In this document: positions 1 through 8,695 of the stretch, in pieces
How positions within the stretch are numbered: the stretch's first letter is position 1
How the letters are laid out: each line of letters opens with the position of its first letter
Source of the DNA: Bacillota bacterium
GTDB taxonomy: Bacteria > Bacillota > Clostridia > Acetivibrionales > DTU013
Direction: 5' to 3'
DNA length: 64,000 nucleotides
NCBI GenBank assembly: GCA_023412915.1
Contig: JAEZRE010000018.1
Coordinates: forward strand, 124,001 to 188,000
Position numbers and translations under genes: made by a program
The notes under the pieces: model-generated
The model's input: the letters and a program-made list of their open reading frames with translations, nothing else
What the model was told of the DNA's origin: nothing
Database searches by the model: none

Positions 1-1453
1 TAGGCTCATCCAGTATCAATACATTAATTTCATCGTACAGCAGCATGGATAGCTTCAGCCTTACCCTTTCTCCTCCGGACAGCTGCTTCACCTTCCTGAA
101 CGGGGCTTTCCCGAAAAACATGAACCGGGCCAGGTATTCCCGGGCTTTGCCCTCCAGTATATACCTGTCTTCACGAAAGCAGTCGATAACCGTTGCCTCC
201 TCATCCTTAAAGGTAATGATCTGGGGGAGGTATGCGATTCTGGCATTTGCTCCAAATGCCGCATTACCGGAGTCTGCAGCTGCTTCTCCCAGGAGCAGTT
301 TCAGAAAAGTGGTTTTTCCGCTGCCGTTCGGGCCGATCAAAGCTATCCTTTCGCCGGATGCGGCATACAAGTCTGCGTTGTCAAGAATGGTCCTGTCCCC
401 GAAGCTTTTTGAGAGTCCGCAAACCTTTATGACGTCGTTTCCCGATTTGTCCGATGCATTGAAATTGATCCTGATGCTTTGCCTTTTAAATTGAGGCCTG
501 CTTATCCTGTCCATTTTGTCCAGCTTTCTCTGAAGACTGACAGCTCTTCTGAAAAACTTGTTGTTATCAGCTTGCAGCGCCCAATTCCTTAGATCCTTAA
601 TCGTCTTTTCCATCGAGTCGATTCTTTTGCACTGCTCTTTATAGTTTTCATACTGCAGGAGCAGGTTTTCCTCTTTTTGCCGGACATAATCGGAGTAATT
701 GCCTTCGTATGTCTCGCACTGCTTATTCTCCACCTCTATGATTTTTGTGGCCACGTTGTCGAGAAAATACCTGTCGTGGGACACAACGATGACAATGCCC
801 CTGTAGCCCCTGAGATGGCTTTCAAGCCATTCCGCAGAATCCATATCCAGGTGGTTCGTGGGCTCATCCAGCAGCAGTATATCCGGGCCTTCCAGAAGAA
901 TCTTTCCAAGCATTACGGACGTTCTTTCACCTCCGCTTAAAATATTGAATTCCTTCTGAAGGAACGCATCGTCAAACTTCAGTCCCGCGCATACTTTGCC
1001 GAGCTTTTCCTCCTTTTCGTACCCTCCCTTTGCGTCATAGCTCTGCTGTAACCTGCCGTACTTCTTCAGTACGGCGTCAAGAGCCTCTCCCGCAAGCTGC
1101 CCCATTAATTCCTCCAGAGCCCTCAACTCATCTTCGATAAGCGTGAACTCCCGAAGTGCGAGCATCAGAATGTCAATTACCCTGAGGCCGGCGGGGAAGG
1201 CAGGCAGTTGATCGAGGTAGGCGACGGTTGTCCCGGCGGGATAGCTTATCCGACTCTTGCCTTCGCATATTTTCCGGTAATCTATATCCATGGGTTCGAT
1301 TCCGGCAAGTAGCTTCAAAATGGTGCTTTTGCCGCTCCCGTTCGATCCAACCATGCCGACCTTGTCTCCTTCGTAGACTTTAAAACCTGCGTCGTACAGG
1401 ACCAGGTTATCACCAAAATATTTTCTTATATTGTACATTGTCAATTCAAGCAT
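1..1453 (-). CDS. ABC-F family ATPase (partial, C-terminus outside window)
   Basis: Soluble ABC protein with two ATP-binding domains in one chain and no membrane segments, the ABC-F layout; members bind the ribosome as translation factors or protect it from antibiotics. Seen: first Walker A GSNGSGKST near residue 40, signature LSGGERTSV, Walker B DILLLDEPTNHLD; a charged linker around residues 230-290; second Walker A GPNGSGKTT, second signature LSGGERVRL and a Walker B (LILDEP) that runs off the window edge. The start is the ATG at 1453 (MLELTMYNIRKYFG). No homolog was checked, so housekeeping versus resistance type is open; the attenuator-like leader upstream favours an antibiotic-inducible resistance type. 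Family is very secure, the role is inference. Confidence 0.9.
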   Translation of the reverse strand, partial: MLELTMYNIRKYFGDNLVLYDAGFKVYEGDKVGMVGSNGSGKSTILKLLAGIEPMDIDYRKICEGKSRISYPAGTTVAYLDQLPAFPAGLRVIDILMLALREFTLIEDELRALEELMGQLAGEALDAVLKKYGRLQQSYDAKGGYEKEEKLGKVCAGLKFDDAFLQKEFNILSGGERTSVMLGKILLEGPDILLLDEPTNHLDMDSAEWLESHLRGYRGIVIVVSHDRYFLDNVATKIIEVENKQCETYEGNYSDYVRQKEENLLLQYENYKEQCKRIDSMEKTIKDLRNWALQADNNKFFRRAVSLQRKLDKMDRISRPQFKRQSIRINFNASDKSGNDVIKVCGLSKSFGDRTILDNADLYAASGERIALIGPNGSGKTTFLKLLLGEAAADSGNAAFGANARIAYLPQIITFKDEEATVIDCFREDRYILEGKAREYLARFMFFGKAPFRKVKQLSGGERVRLKLSMLLYDEINVLILDEP

Positions 1454-1518
1454 AAAATCCCTCATTCCATAATGTATAAGCCAGTTGTCTCCTTTTGTTT
1501 TCAGGTGTGAAAATGAAA

Positions 1519-1550
1519 AGGCTGCAGGAAGGTGATTCTTCCTGCAGCCT
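1519..1550 (-). terminator. Intrinsic terminator inside the ABC-F leader (attenuator)
   Basis: Perfect 13-bp stem (AGGCTGCAGGAAG / CTTCCTGCAGCCT) with a 6-nt loop, followed on the minus strand by TTTTCATTTT. It lies about 65 nt upstream of the ABC-F start codon and downstream of the likely transcription start, so it would stop transcription before the gene unless an alternative fold forms. Confidence 0.75.
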
Positions 1551-1565
1551 GAACTACCGGTTCCC

Positions 1566-1610
1566 TACGGTTTATATGGACAGGGGCGCCGAGAGCCTGT
1601 GCCAACCGTA
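1566..1610 (-). other. Leader RNA hairpin upstream of the attenuator
   Basis: Arms TACGGTT/AACCGTA (7 bp) enclose a second helix GGCACAGG/CCTGTCC with one bulged C. It sits between the short upstream ORF and the terminator and could be an alternative element of the switch; I could not identify a definite anti-terminator pairing by eye. Confidence 0.4.
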
Positions 1611-1743
1611 AAAAGTCTGATATATTTCAGTAAAGTCAGTTACCTTCCCAATTGCCGTTCCTTTTGTGAGTGCGAAAACAAGCCTGCCTTTGCAACAAGA
1701 CAAGTTTCAACTCTCCGGGAACAGAATGATTCAGTTTTATGAA

Positions 1744-1764
1744 TCAGCAATTGGTCGGTGTCAT
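1744..1764 (-). CDS. Putative six-residue leader peptide MTPTNC
   Basis: ATG followed by five codons and TGA, preceded by AAAGGAG about 11 nt upstream, placed early in the ABC-F leader. Upstream ORFs of this size whose ribosome stalls on antibiotic are a known control device for ABC-F resistance genes. Short ORFs arise by chance, so the good ribosome binding site and the downstream terminator carry the argument. Confidence 0.45.
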   Translation of the reverse strand: MTPTNC

Positions 1765-1806
1765 GACTTCGAGCTCTCCTTTGCCTAATATATCAAACCT
1801 GACAAT

Positions 1807-1812
1807 ATTATA
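1807..1812 (-). promoter_or_regulatory. Candidate -10 box (TATAAT) for the ABC-F transcript
   Basis: Minus-strand TATAAT about 40 nt upstream of the leader ORF start, giving a start site near 1800 and a leader of about 345 nt. The -35 region is a poor match. The rest of 1454-2180 (more than 700 nt) holds the leader elements described above, this box, and the promoter region of the kinase on the other strand; I see no convincing additional gene. Confidence 0.4.
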
Positions 1813-2070
1813 TATGCATTCAAGCTTGCTGTATTTGTATAATTTGATTATATGGATATTTTAGGTGGTACATATGGTAAACCGATTCAGATTATCGATC
1901 GACCTGAACGATGCATAGAAAATAATTCAGATTCATATAATAAAGTTCGGCATTTTTCAGATTTTAAATGGAGAGATGCAAATAAGGAAATCCGAAAATG
2001 GCTTTCTGGAGAGCTGGCAGGAGGATTTCAAACATACAAATTGTTGAAATTCGGTGCTTGTAAGCCATAT

Positions 2071-2098
2071 TTACAATTGACTTTTGACAATATATAAT
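2071..2098 (+). promoter_or_regulatory. Candidate promoter of the YesMN-type operon
   Basis: TTACAA (2071-2076), 16-nt spacer, TATAAT (2093-2098), placing the start site near 2105 and the kinase ATG about 75 nt downstream. Confidence 0.45.
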
Positions 2099-2116
2099 GA
2101 TTAAATCGAACGGTTA

Positions 2117-2132
2117 GGAAGAGCGTTTTCAT
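2117..2132. promoter_or_regulatory. Possible catabolite-responsive (cre) site
   Basis: Read on the minus strand this is ATGAAAACGCTCTTCC, which matches the CcpA consensus TGWAANCGNTNWCA at 12 of 14 positions, just downstream of the candidate start site where CcpA could act as a roadblock. Fits a sugar operon, but a near-match of this quality can occur by chance. Confidence 0.3.
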
Positions 2133-2180
2133 AATTTCATAACGATCGCAAAAATGCAACTGTGAAATTGGAGAAGTCAC

Positions 2181-4025
2181 ATGTTTATTAAAAGAATAAC
2201 GCAAGCTTTTCTGAAACTGAGGTTCGTATTCTTAACACGATCAATCAAAGCCGACTTATTGGTTGCATTTCTCATTGTGGCTTTATTGCCTGCAGCGGTT
2301 ATCAATTTTTACTATTATTCCATGATGCACAGGGAAATGAACAATAAGATTCAGTCCTATACGAGTGAAATCATCAGGCAGGTAGGGCAGACAATCGATA
2401 CAATGCTTGCCCAGACCGAGCTGATACAAAAGCAGATCATCTCGGTAATGATCACTTCCGTCGCACCGGAGCTTGAAGGCAATATGAGTCCTGAAGAAAA
2501 ATTGAACCTGCCTTACAAAACTGACAGGCTTATTACGAATATCATACGCGATTTTCCTCCGATTTCGGATGCGTATTTTATTGAAAGCGGAGGAGATCAT
2601 TACTCTTCAAGCATGAATGTGAACTATGAGCTCTTGGACCGAAAGGAGTGGATTCATAACGCGGCTGATCTGCCTGCTGCAGGCACTGTCATACCGACCC
2701 ATTACAACGATTATTATGACATAAACAGGGCCGGCAATATGTTTCCCGTCGTTTCCTTCATCAAAAGAGTGAACTACGGAAAAGGCCCGGGATCCGAAAG
2801 AATTGGCGTGGCACAGGTGGATCTCAAATATGACGCCATCGCAGAAATCATCGAAAATGCCCGGATAGATGGGGAAAGCTTGACATACTTAACGGACGGG
2901 AACGGCAGGGTGATCTATTCAAACGACAGCAAAGATTTCGGGAAAACCACGGAATTCCTCAAATATAATGGAATCCGTATCAGCGAACTGATGGAGAATC
3001 CTCAGTTGATGAAAAAAAACAATGCCGTTGTGCTGAAATATGAATTTGCAGACTACAAATGGAATCTGATAACCGTCTTGTCCACGGACGTCATGTACAA
3101 GCAGCTGAACGAACTCAAGAACCTGTCGGTTCTGGTCATGGGAATATCTCTGATCATTACGCTGATCATGTCCTTCACGCTGTCGGGCAGTATCATACGA
3201 CCGATCAACAGGATGGTCGGAGCGATGAAGAAGGTCGAAGGCGGAGATTTCAATGTAACAGTACCGGATATCGGGTACAGGGACCTTCATGTTTTATCCG
3301 CCAGCTTCAATAAAATGATCAGTGAAATCGATGTATTGATGAAGAACATGATCGAAAAAGAAACAGAAAAAACGAATGCGCAGCTCAAGGCATTGCAAGC
3401 GCAGATCAATCCCCATTTCCTGTACAACACGCTGGAGGTTGTCAGAAGCATTGCTCTGGAGAATAAGGTAAAAAGTATTGCGGAAATTTCTAAATCCCTG
3501 TCGGGAATCTTTCGCTACAGTATCAGCAAAGAGAAGGATATCGTAACGGTTGGGGAGGAAATCGAGCACATAAGGAATTACCTGAAAATCCAGCATTACA
3601 GGTTCGGAGACAAGCTGGAGGCGCTGATTGACATCGGCGAAGATGCGATGAAATGCAAAATTCCCCGTTTCATCATACAACCGCTGGTTGAAAACTCCAT
3701 TTTTCACGGAATTGAAACGAAGCTCGGAAAAGGGACGATCCGCATAAGCGCTTCCAGATCGGAAGGCGTGCTGGATATCTGGGTTTCGGACAACGGAACA
3801 GGAATACCTGCCGATAAACTGGAAAGCATAAAACATGCCTTGAACGAATATGGACTCGAAGCGTTGAAGGACAATAACTCAAGTCTTGGCATCGGAGTCC
3901 TGAATGTAAATATGAGACTGAAGCTGCTATATGGCGACAAATGTCATTTTGAAATAAAGAGCATTCCTTATGTGGAAACGACCGTTCATATTCAAATACC
4001 GGAGATACTGGGGGTGAATCCGTGA
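2181..4025 (+). CDS. YesM-type sensor histidine kinase
   Basis: Membrane kinase, 614 aa. TM1 about residues 25-45, an extracytoplasmic Cache-like sensor region to about 310, TM2 about 315-334, a HAMP segment (IIRPINRMVGAMKKVEGGDF), then the His_kinase domain with phospho-acceptor His412 in INPHFLYNTLEVVR and an ATPase domain with N-box QPLVENSIFHG and G-boxes DNGTGIP and LGIGVLNV. This class typically pairs with AraC-type regulators and controls ABC sugar importers. Start has GGAGAAG 5 nt upstream. Its last codons overlap the regulator start by 4 nt, so the pair is translationally coupled. The signal is unknown; the neighbouring binding proteins suggest an oligosaccharide or glycoside presented by a binding protein. 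Confidence 0.93.
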   Translation: MFIKRITQAFLKLRFVFLTRSIKADLLVAFLIVALLPAAVINFYYYSMMHREMNNKIQSYTSEIIRQVGQTIDTMLAQTELIQKQIISVMITSVAPELEGNMSPEEKLNLPYKTDRLITNIIRDFPPISDAYFIESGGDHYSSSMNVNYELLDRKEWIHNAADLPAAGTVIPTHYNDYYDINRAGNMFPVVSFIKRVNYGKGPGSERIGVAQVDLKYDAIAEIIENARIDGESLTYLTDGNGRVIYSNDSKDFGKTTEFLKYNGIRISELMENPQLMKKNNAVVLKYEFADYKWNLITVLSTDVMYKQLNELKNLSVLVMGISLIITLIMSFTLSGSIIRPINRMVGAMKKVEGGDFNVTVPDIGYRDLHVLSASFNKMISEIDVLMKNMIEKETEKTNAQLKALQAQINPHFLYNTLEVVRSIALENKVKSIAEISKSLSGIFRYSISKEKDIVTVGEEIEHIRNYLKIQHYRFGDKLEALIDIGEDAMKCKIPRFIIQPLVENSIFHGIETKLGKGTIRISASRSEGVLDIWVSDNGTGIPADKLESIKHALNEYGLEALKDNNSSLGIGVLNVNMRLKLLYGDKCHFEIKSIPYVETTVHIQIPEILGVNP

Positions 4026-4861
4026 TAAACATGATAATTATCGACGATGAAGAATGGATCCTGAAATTGATAAAAAACCTCGTACCGGCGAAAGAATTGG
4101 GGATTTCCATTGTCGGGGAGGCGTCCAACGGAGTGGACGGCCTTTCGCTTTGCCGAAAGTACAAACCGGATATTGTGCTATCCGACATCAGAATGCCTGT
4201 TATAGACGGATTGGAACTGATCGAGCGTCTGCATTATGAATGCCCGAATACCAAGGTTGTTGTCATAAGCGGATACGATGAATTTGCCTATGCCCAGAAA
4301 GCTCTTAAATTCGGAGCCTTCGATTACATTCTGAAGCCGATAGACGAGGAGGAACTGGTGAAAATACTTGTGCGGTTCAAAAACCAGTTTACCAGACAGG
4401 AAAAAGCACAGCAAAAGATCCGGAAATTGAAGTCCGAATTGGAGAAGGTACAGCAAAGCATTACCGAACCTGCTCCGGCTGCCGCTCCGTCCGACGAAAC
4501 GGAAGGAAAATCCGAGGTGGGTAAAATACTTGCGTATATCGGGGAGAAATACCGGGACAGTATTACGCTGGAAGATGCGGCAAAAATGGTTTTCATGAAT
4601 AAGAACTACTTTTCGGAGGTGTTCAAAAAGGAAGCCGGGATAGGGTTCAATGAATATCTCAACAAGGTAAGGATACAAAAGGCTAAAAAATTGTTGGAGA
4701 TCCCTCACCTGAAGATCAATGAAGCGGGCGACATGGTTGGATACAGTGACGCCGCTTATTTCATCAAGGTCTTTAAAAAATATTACGGGATGACCCCAAA
4801 CGAATACAGACAGCAAATCTTCCTTACCCGGAAGGATGCGGGATTGGAGGAGAACGATTGA
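4022..4861 (+). CDS. YesN-type response regulator (receiver + AraC HTH)
   Basis: 279 aa. Receiver domain with acidic pair D8/D9, phospho-acceptor D55 (VLSDIRMP) and conserved lysine in YILKPID; a charged, coiled linker (about 120-160); then two AraC-type helix-turn-helix units to residue 270 (KNYFSEVFKKEAGIGFNEYL, then SDAAYFIKVFKKYYG). GTG start at 4022 overlaps the kinase stop; an in-frame ATG lies three codons later. Cognate partner of the kinase by position. Expected to activate the binding-protein/permease genes downstream. Confidence 0.93.
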   Translation: MINMIIIDDEEWILKLIKNLVPAKELGISIVGEASNGVDGLSLCRKYKPDIVLSDIRMPVIDGLELIERLHYECPNTKVVVISGYDEFAYAQKALKFGAFDYILKPIDEEELVKILVRFKNQFTRQEKAQQKIRKLKSELEKVQQSITEPAPAAAPSDETEGKSEVGKILAYIGEKYRDSITLEDAAKMVFMNKNYFSEVFKKEAGIGFNEYLNKVRIQKAKKLLEIPHLKINEAGDMVGYSDAAYFIKVFKKYYGMTPNEYRQQIFLTRKDAGLEEND

Positions 4862-6213
4862 AAAAAGTCTTACTCAGGCGAATACACCTATTGTTCGCTT
4901 TGCTGCTATCAGCCGGATTGCTGGCGGGCTGCATAGCTTCGCCGGCAGTGGATCCGGGGCAGAACGCTTCCGGACAGGACGGGAAGGAAAAGCCCAAGAT
5001 ACGGATCGCTTACAGCTGGAATGCCGGGACAGGGTTTGAAAAGGCATTTTCAGATCAGTTGAAGCAATTCGGGGAAGACAATGCCGAGCTCGCGGAATAC
5101 ACTTTCGAGGGGGAACGGGGAGACAGCCTGAGGGACAAGATTAAAATCGATCAGGCGGCGAACAGCCTTCCCGACATCTTCTACTACTGGTCTCTCACGT
5201 CGCTTAAGACGATGTACGAAGAAGGCCTTATTCTGGATGTGAATAAGTATTTCGACGCCAGCAATTCCGTCAAGGCCGATAAATTTGTCCGGTATGCTCT
5301 GGACGCGTATTCGCCCGACGGAAAGAGCGTTTACGCAGTGCCCGCAACCGGTTCCATGGATTATTTTGCGTGTAACCGTGAATTGTTCGAAAAATACGGT
5401 CTGAAGTATCCGAAAACCTATGAGGAGCTTCTTGCCGTCTCTAAAGTCTTCCGGGATAACGGCGTGACGCCGCTGGCCGTCGGATCCAAAGGCGGAAATC
5501 CGGCGCATTTCCTGTTTGCGGAAGTCTATTACCAGTTCGGCTCACTTGAATACATGAATAAGGTCACAACGGGCAAAAACAGGTTCGATTATGATCTGAA
5601 CAGAAAAACTGCGGATATTGTTCTCGACATGGCGCGAAACGGTTTATTCCCTGAAGATACCGTGGCCAGCGGTTATTTTGCACCTAGCGTATCCCTTTTC
5701 AACGAGGAAAAAGCCGCGATGATCCTCGGTCAGACTTGGTCGATACAGTATTTCAAGGATGAGATCATCCCGAAGATAGATCTGATAACCTTCCCAAAAT
5801 TCCCGGATGCCGTGAACGACCCCTCGAGCTTTTGCGTTGGCGGGGTAAACAACGGATGGGTGATCAACAGGGCATCCTTCGAAGACCCCAAGGAAGGGAA
5901 GGCTGTAGTTGCCGCCATGGATTTCCTCGTCTCCGACCGGATAATGTCACTGATTGCCGAAAACGGAGAGTTTATTATGAAAAAAATGGAGGTCGATCCA
6001 TCCAAGCTTTCCCCCCTTTATAAGAAGGTTGTCCAATTCACTCAGGCTCAGAAGCCTCTCACAAATTTCTGGATTCTCATGCCAGATCCTACCTCGCAGG
6101 AAGTTTTAAGTGTTTCCATGGATGAGCTCTGGGCACAGACCATCGATTCTGCAACGTTTTGCAGGAAGATCCAGTCTTCCATCGACAACGCGGTGCAAAA
6201 TGAATTGCCTTGA
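4858..6213 (+). CDS. Extracellular solute-binding lipoprotein 1 (probable sensing partner of the kinase)
   Basis: 451 aa ABC-type sugar-binding protein (SBP family 1). Signal peptide ends in lipobox LLAGC with Cys25 as lipidation site. TTG start at 4858 overlaps the regulator stop codon, with GGAGGAG upstream, so it is co-translated with the two-component pair rather than with the permeases. It is a close paralog of the binding protein encoded at 6334-7710 (shared blocks such as GVNNGWVIN, NEEKAAMILGQTWSI, FGSxxYMNKVTTG). Its coupling to the kinase/regulator resembles three-component systems such as CuaDSR of Ruminiclostridium cellulolyticum, where a dedicated binding protein feeds the sensor. 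Family certain; sensing role inferred from position. Confidence 0.9.
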   Translation: MKKVLLRRIHLLFALLLSAGLLAGCIASPAVDPGQNASGQDGKEKPKIRIAYSWNAGTGFEKAFSDQLKQFGEDNAELAEYTFEGERGDSLRDKIKIDQAANSLPDIFYYWSLTSLKTMYEEGLILDVNKYFDASNSVKADKFVRYALDAYSPDGKSVYAVPATGSMDYFACNRELFEKYGLKYPKTYEELLAVSKVFRDNGVTPLAVGSKGGNPAHFLFAEVYYQFGSLEYMNKVTTGKNRFDYDLNRKTADIVLDMARNGLFPEDTVASGYFAPSVSLFNEEKAAMILGQTWSIQYFKDEIIPKIDLITFPKFPDAVNDPSSFCVGGVNNGWVINRASFEDPKEGKAVVAAMDFLVSDRIMSLIAENGEFIMKKMEVDPSKLSPLYKKVVQFTQAQKPLTNFWILMPDPTSQEVLSVSMDELWAQTIDSATFCRKIQSSIDNAVQNELP

Positions 6214-6249
6214 CCTGAATTTTTTCCTACGAATCTGAATTATTTAAAA

Positions 6250-6278
6250 TTTCATAGAATGTACCTGATGCTTATAAT
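6250..6278 (+). promoter_or_regulatory. Candidate promoter for the transport operon
   Basis: TTTCAT (6250-6255), 17-nt spacer, TATAAT (6273-6278) in the 120-nt gap between the two binding-protein genes. The -35 is weak, as expected for an activator-dependent promoter; the regulator at 4022-4861 is the obvious candidate activator. Confidence 0.4.
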
Positions 6279-6333
6279 GTAATTGTAATCAGTTTTTAAA
6301 AACGATTATGAAAAATGAAAAGGAGGAAATAGA

Positions 6334-7710
6334 ATGTACAAAAAAAGCATCAGGCGCATCACCACCCTCATCCTCGTGGCTCTTCTCGTCGGGGGTGCAT
6401 TTACCGGCTGCGGAGCGAACTCGCAAGGGACCGGGGATCAAACCTCTACCGCAGCGAATGCATCCACAGCAGTTGCAGAACAAACGGCACCTTCTGAAAA
6501 ACCGACAATCAGAATAGCTCACACGTGGACTGCCGACAAAGGTGTGGACAAGGCTATAAACGATGGAATCAAAAATTTCATCGATGCCAACAAGGACCTC
6601 GCTAACTACAGTGTAGAAGCGGAGCAGGGGGATAACCTGAGAAACAAGATCAAGATCGATCTTGCCGCAAACAATCTTCCCGACATCTTCTACTATTGGG
6701 CGATCACTTCTTTGAAACCCATGTATGAAGCGGATCTTCTCCTCGACGTAAATGAATATTTCGCTAAAAGTACGGAAGTAAAAGCCGAAGATTTCGTACC
6801 TGAAGCCCTCGCATCCTACACGCCGGACGGAAAGCATACTTACGGAATCCCTACGGAGGGTTCGGCTGACTATCTTGCCTGCAACAAGGAATTGTTTGCA
6901 AAATATAATCTCCAATATCCTAAAACCTACAAGGAACTTCTGGCAGTTGCCAAGGTCTTCTCAGACAACGGCATCATCCCCATGGCTGTTGGAGCCAAGG
7001 GCGGCAATCCCGGCCATTTCTTCTTTGCTGAAGCTTATTACCAGTTCGGAAGCTTTGATTACATGAATAAGGTAACCACCGGCGAAAACAAATTCGACTA
7101 CGACCTGAACCAAAAGACAGCCGGCCTTATTCTTGACATGGCAAAGAACAAGGTATTCCCGAGCGATACTATAGGCAATGGAGATTTCGCTCCCGCAGTT
7201 TCCCTCTACAACGAGGAAAAGGCTGCTATGATTCTCGGACAGACCTGGTCCATCAGCAATTTCAAGGATGAGATCGTGTCAAAGACCGATCTGATCAGCT
7301 TCCCCAAATTCGAGGACGCAGTGAACGATCCCGCAGGCTTTACAGTAGGCGGCGTCAACAACGGATGGGTTATAAACAAGGCCTCCTTCAACGATCCGGC
7401 AAAGCAGGCTGCCATCGTAAAGGCAATGGACTATCTCGTTTCCGATGAAATGTATGTCTACATGGCTGAATTCGGACAGTTCATAATGAAGAATGTAGAC
7501 ATTTCCAAAGCAAAAATTTCTCCTCTGTACTCCAAGGTACTTGACTTTACGAAAGACCAGAAAAAATACGCAAACTTCTGGGTTCTGATGCCGGATCCCG
7601 TATCACAGGAAGTATTCAGTTCTTCAATCGACGAACTCTGGGCGCAGGCAATTGACGCCAAGGGCTTCTGTGAAAAAGTTCAAAAATCCATAGACAAAGC
7701 AGTGAAATAA
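6334..7710 (+). CDS. Extracellular solute-binding lipoprotein 2 (transport component)
   Basis: 458 aa SBP family 1 lipoprotein; signal peptide with lipobox AFTGC (Cys26), followed by an Ala/Thr/Ser-rich tether to about residue 55. Strong AAGGAGG site 7 nt before the ATG. Paralog of the protein encoded just upstream. It heads the ABC importer genes and is followed by an intrinsic terminator, the usual device to keep binding protein in excess over permeases. Presumably delivers the substrate to the two permeases; substrate unknown. Confidence 0.92.
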   Translation: MYKKSIRRITTLILVALLVGGAFTGCGANSQGTGDQTSTAANASTAVAEQTAPSEKPTIRIAHTWTADKGVDKAINDGIKNFIDANKDLANYSVEAEQGDNLRNKIKIDLAANNLPDIFYYWAITSLKPMYEADLLLDVNEYFAKSTEVKAEDFVPEALASYTPDGKHTYGIPTEGSADYLACNKELFAKYNLQYPKTYKELLAVAKVFSDNGIIPMAVGAKGGNPGHFFFAEAYYQFGSFDYMNKVTTGENKFDYDLNQKTAGLILDMAKNKVFPSDTIGNGDFAPAVSLYNEEKAAMILGQTWSISNFKDEIVSKTDLISFPKFEDAVNDPAGFTVGGVNNGWVINKASFNDPAKQAAIVKAMDYLVSDEMYVYMAEFGQFIMKNVDISKAKISPLYSKVLDFTKDQKKYANFWVLMPDPVSQEVFSSSIDELWAQAIDAKGFCEKVQKSIDKAVK

Positions 7711-7730
7711 ATTGGTTACCTGGCTTGAGT

Positions 7731-7759
7731 AAAAACGAGGGTGATTCACCCTCGTTTTT
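7731..7759 (+). terminator. Intercistronic intrinsic terminator after the binding-protein gene
   Basis: Perfect 13-bp stem AAAAACGAGGGTG / CACCCTCGTTTTT with a 3-nt loop and a terminal T run. It lies between binding protein and first permease and probably lets only part of transcription continue. It also argues against starting the permease upstream of it. Confidence 0.85.
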
Positions 7760-7787
7760 AAATAATCATGGGATCGAGAGGGATGTT

Positions 7788-8663
7788 ATGAAAAAGGGCG
7801 AAAACCTTTTTAGTGCGGTCTTTTTAGCTCCCGCGCTGATATTCTTTACTATATTGGTCATATTCCCAATCTGCCTTTCCACCTACTACACGCTGGTGGA
7901 CTGGCCGGGGATCGGCGAAAAGACCTTTGTCTGGTTCAACAACTATAAAGAGATCTTCACGGACAGCGAATACTGGCAAGTAGCAAAAAACACATTTATA
8001 CTGGTTGTGCTTGCAATTGTGATCCAAAACCCTTTGGGCATCATGCTGGCATACCTCATTTCACGAATCAAATTCGGGTACAAATTGTTCAGATCCCTTA
8101 TATTCCTGCCGGTAGTCATATCTGCGGCAACGACGGGCTTAATGTTTTCATTGCTGCTGAACAACGATCTCGGTACCTTCAACAACATACTAAAGACGCT
8201 GGGATTGGGTTTTCTCCAGCATAACTGGCTCACAGACCCGAAAGTAGTATTGTATTCCGTAGCGCTTCCGCAGGTTTGGCAATACCTCGGAATTCACTTC
8301 ATTATTTACCTGGCCGCAATCCAGTCCATTCCGCGTGAATTGTTCGAAAGCGCCTATATAGACGGCGCAAACGGTTTCCATGTACTCAGGAGGATCATCA
8401 TCCCAATGATGTGGGAGGTCGTTCAGATCTGCATCATCCTGAATGTCACCGGCTCCCTGAAGGCCTTCGATATGTCGTGGATCATGACGTGGGGTGGTCC
8501 GGGCTCCGCATCATCCTATATCTCGGTGCTTATGTTCCGGTATGCGTTTAAAGGCTTCAACTTCAGCTATGGCACTACGATTGCCATGACGATACTGATC
8601 TTTTCCCTGTTGTTTACTGTGGTTTTCAAGAAGTTTTTCTCCAAAGAGACCATCGAGTATTAG
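7788..8663 (+). CDS. ABC sugar permease (MalF/UgpA type)
   Basis: 291 aa integral membrane permease with about six TM helices; the first follows directly after MKKGENLF. The EAA loop that docks the ATPase is visible as ESAYIDGANGFHVLRRIIIP. I choose the ATG at 7788 (GAGAGGGA upstream) over the in-frame TTG at 7725, because the extra 21 codons would run through the terminator hairpin and precede the natural start of the first TM. Works with the next permease and binding protein 2. No ATPase gene accompanies them. Confidence 0.93.
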   Translation: MKKGENLFSAVFLAPALIFFTILVIFPICLSTYYTLVDWPGIGEKTFVWFNNYKEIFTDSEYWQVAKNTFILVVLAIVIQNPLGIMLAYLISRIKFGYKLFRSLIFLPVVISAATTGLMFSLLLNNDLGTFNNILKTLGLGFLQHNWLTDPKVVLYSVALPQVWQYLGIHFIIYLAAIQSIPRELFESAYIDGANGFHVLRRIIIPMMWEVVQICIILNVTGSLKAFDMSWIMTWGGPGSASSYISVLMFRYAFKGFNFSYGTTIAMTILIFSLLFTVVFKKFFSKETIEY

Positions 8664-8695
8664 AGGAGCAATCCACATAAAAGGAGTAATTCGGC

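Noticed and set aside
1852..2097. Open frame of 81 codons on the plus strand
   Set aside because: No ribosome binding site, unlike any family I know, and overlaps the promoter region of the kinase operon and the ABC-F promoter.
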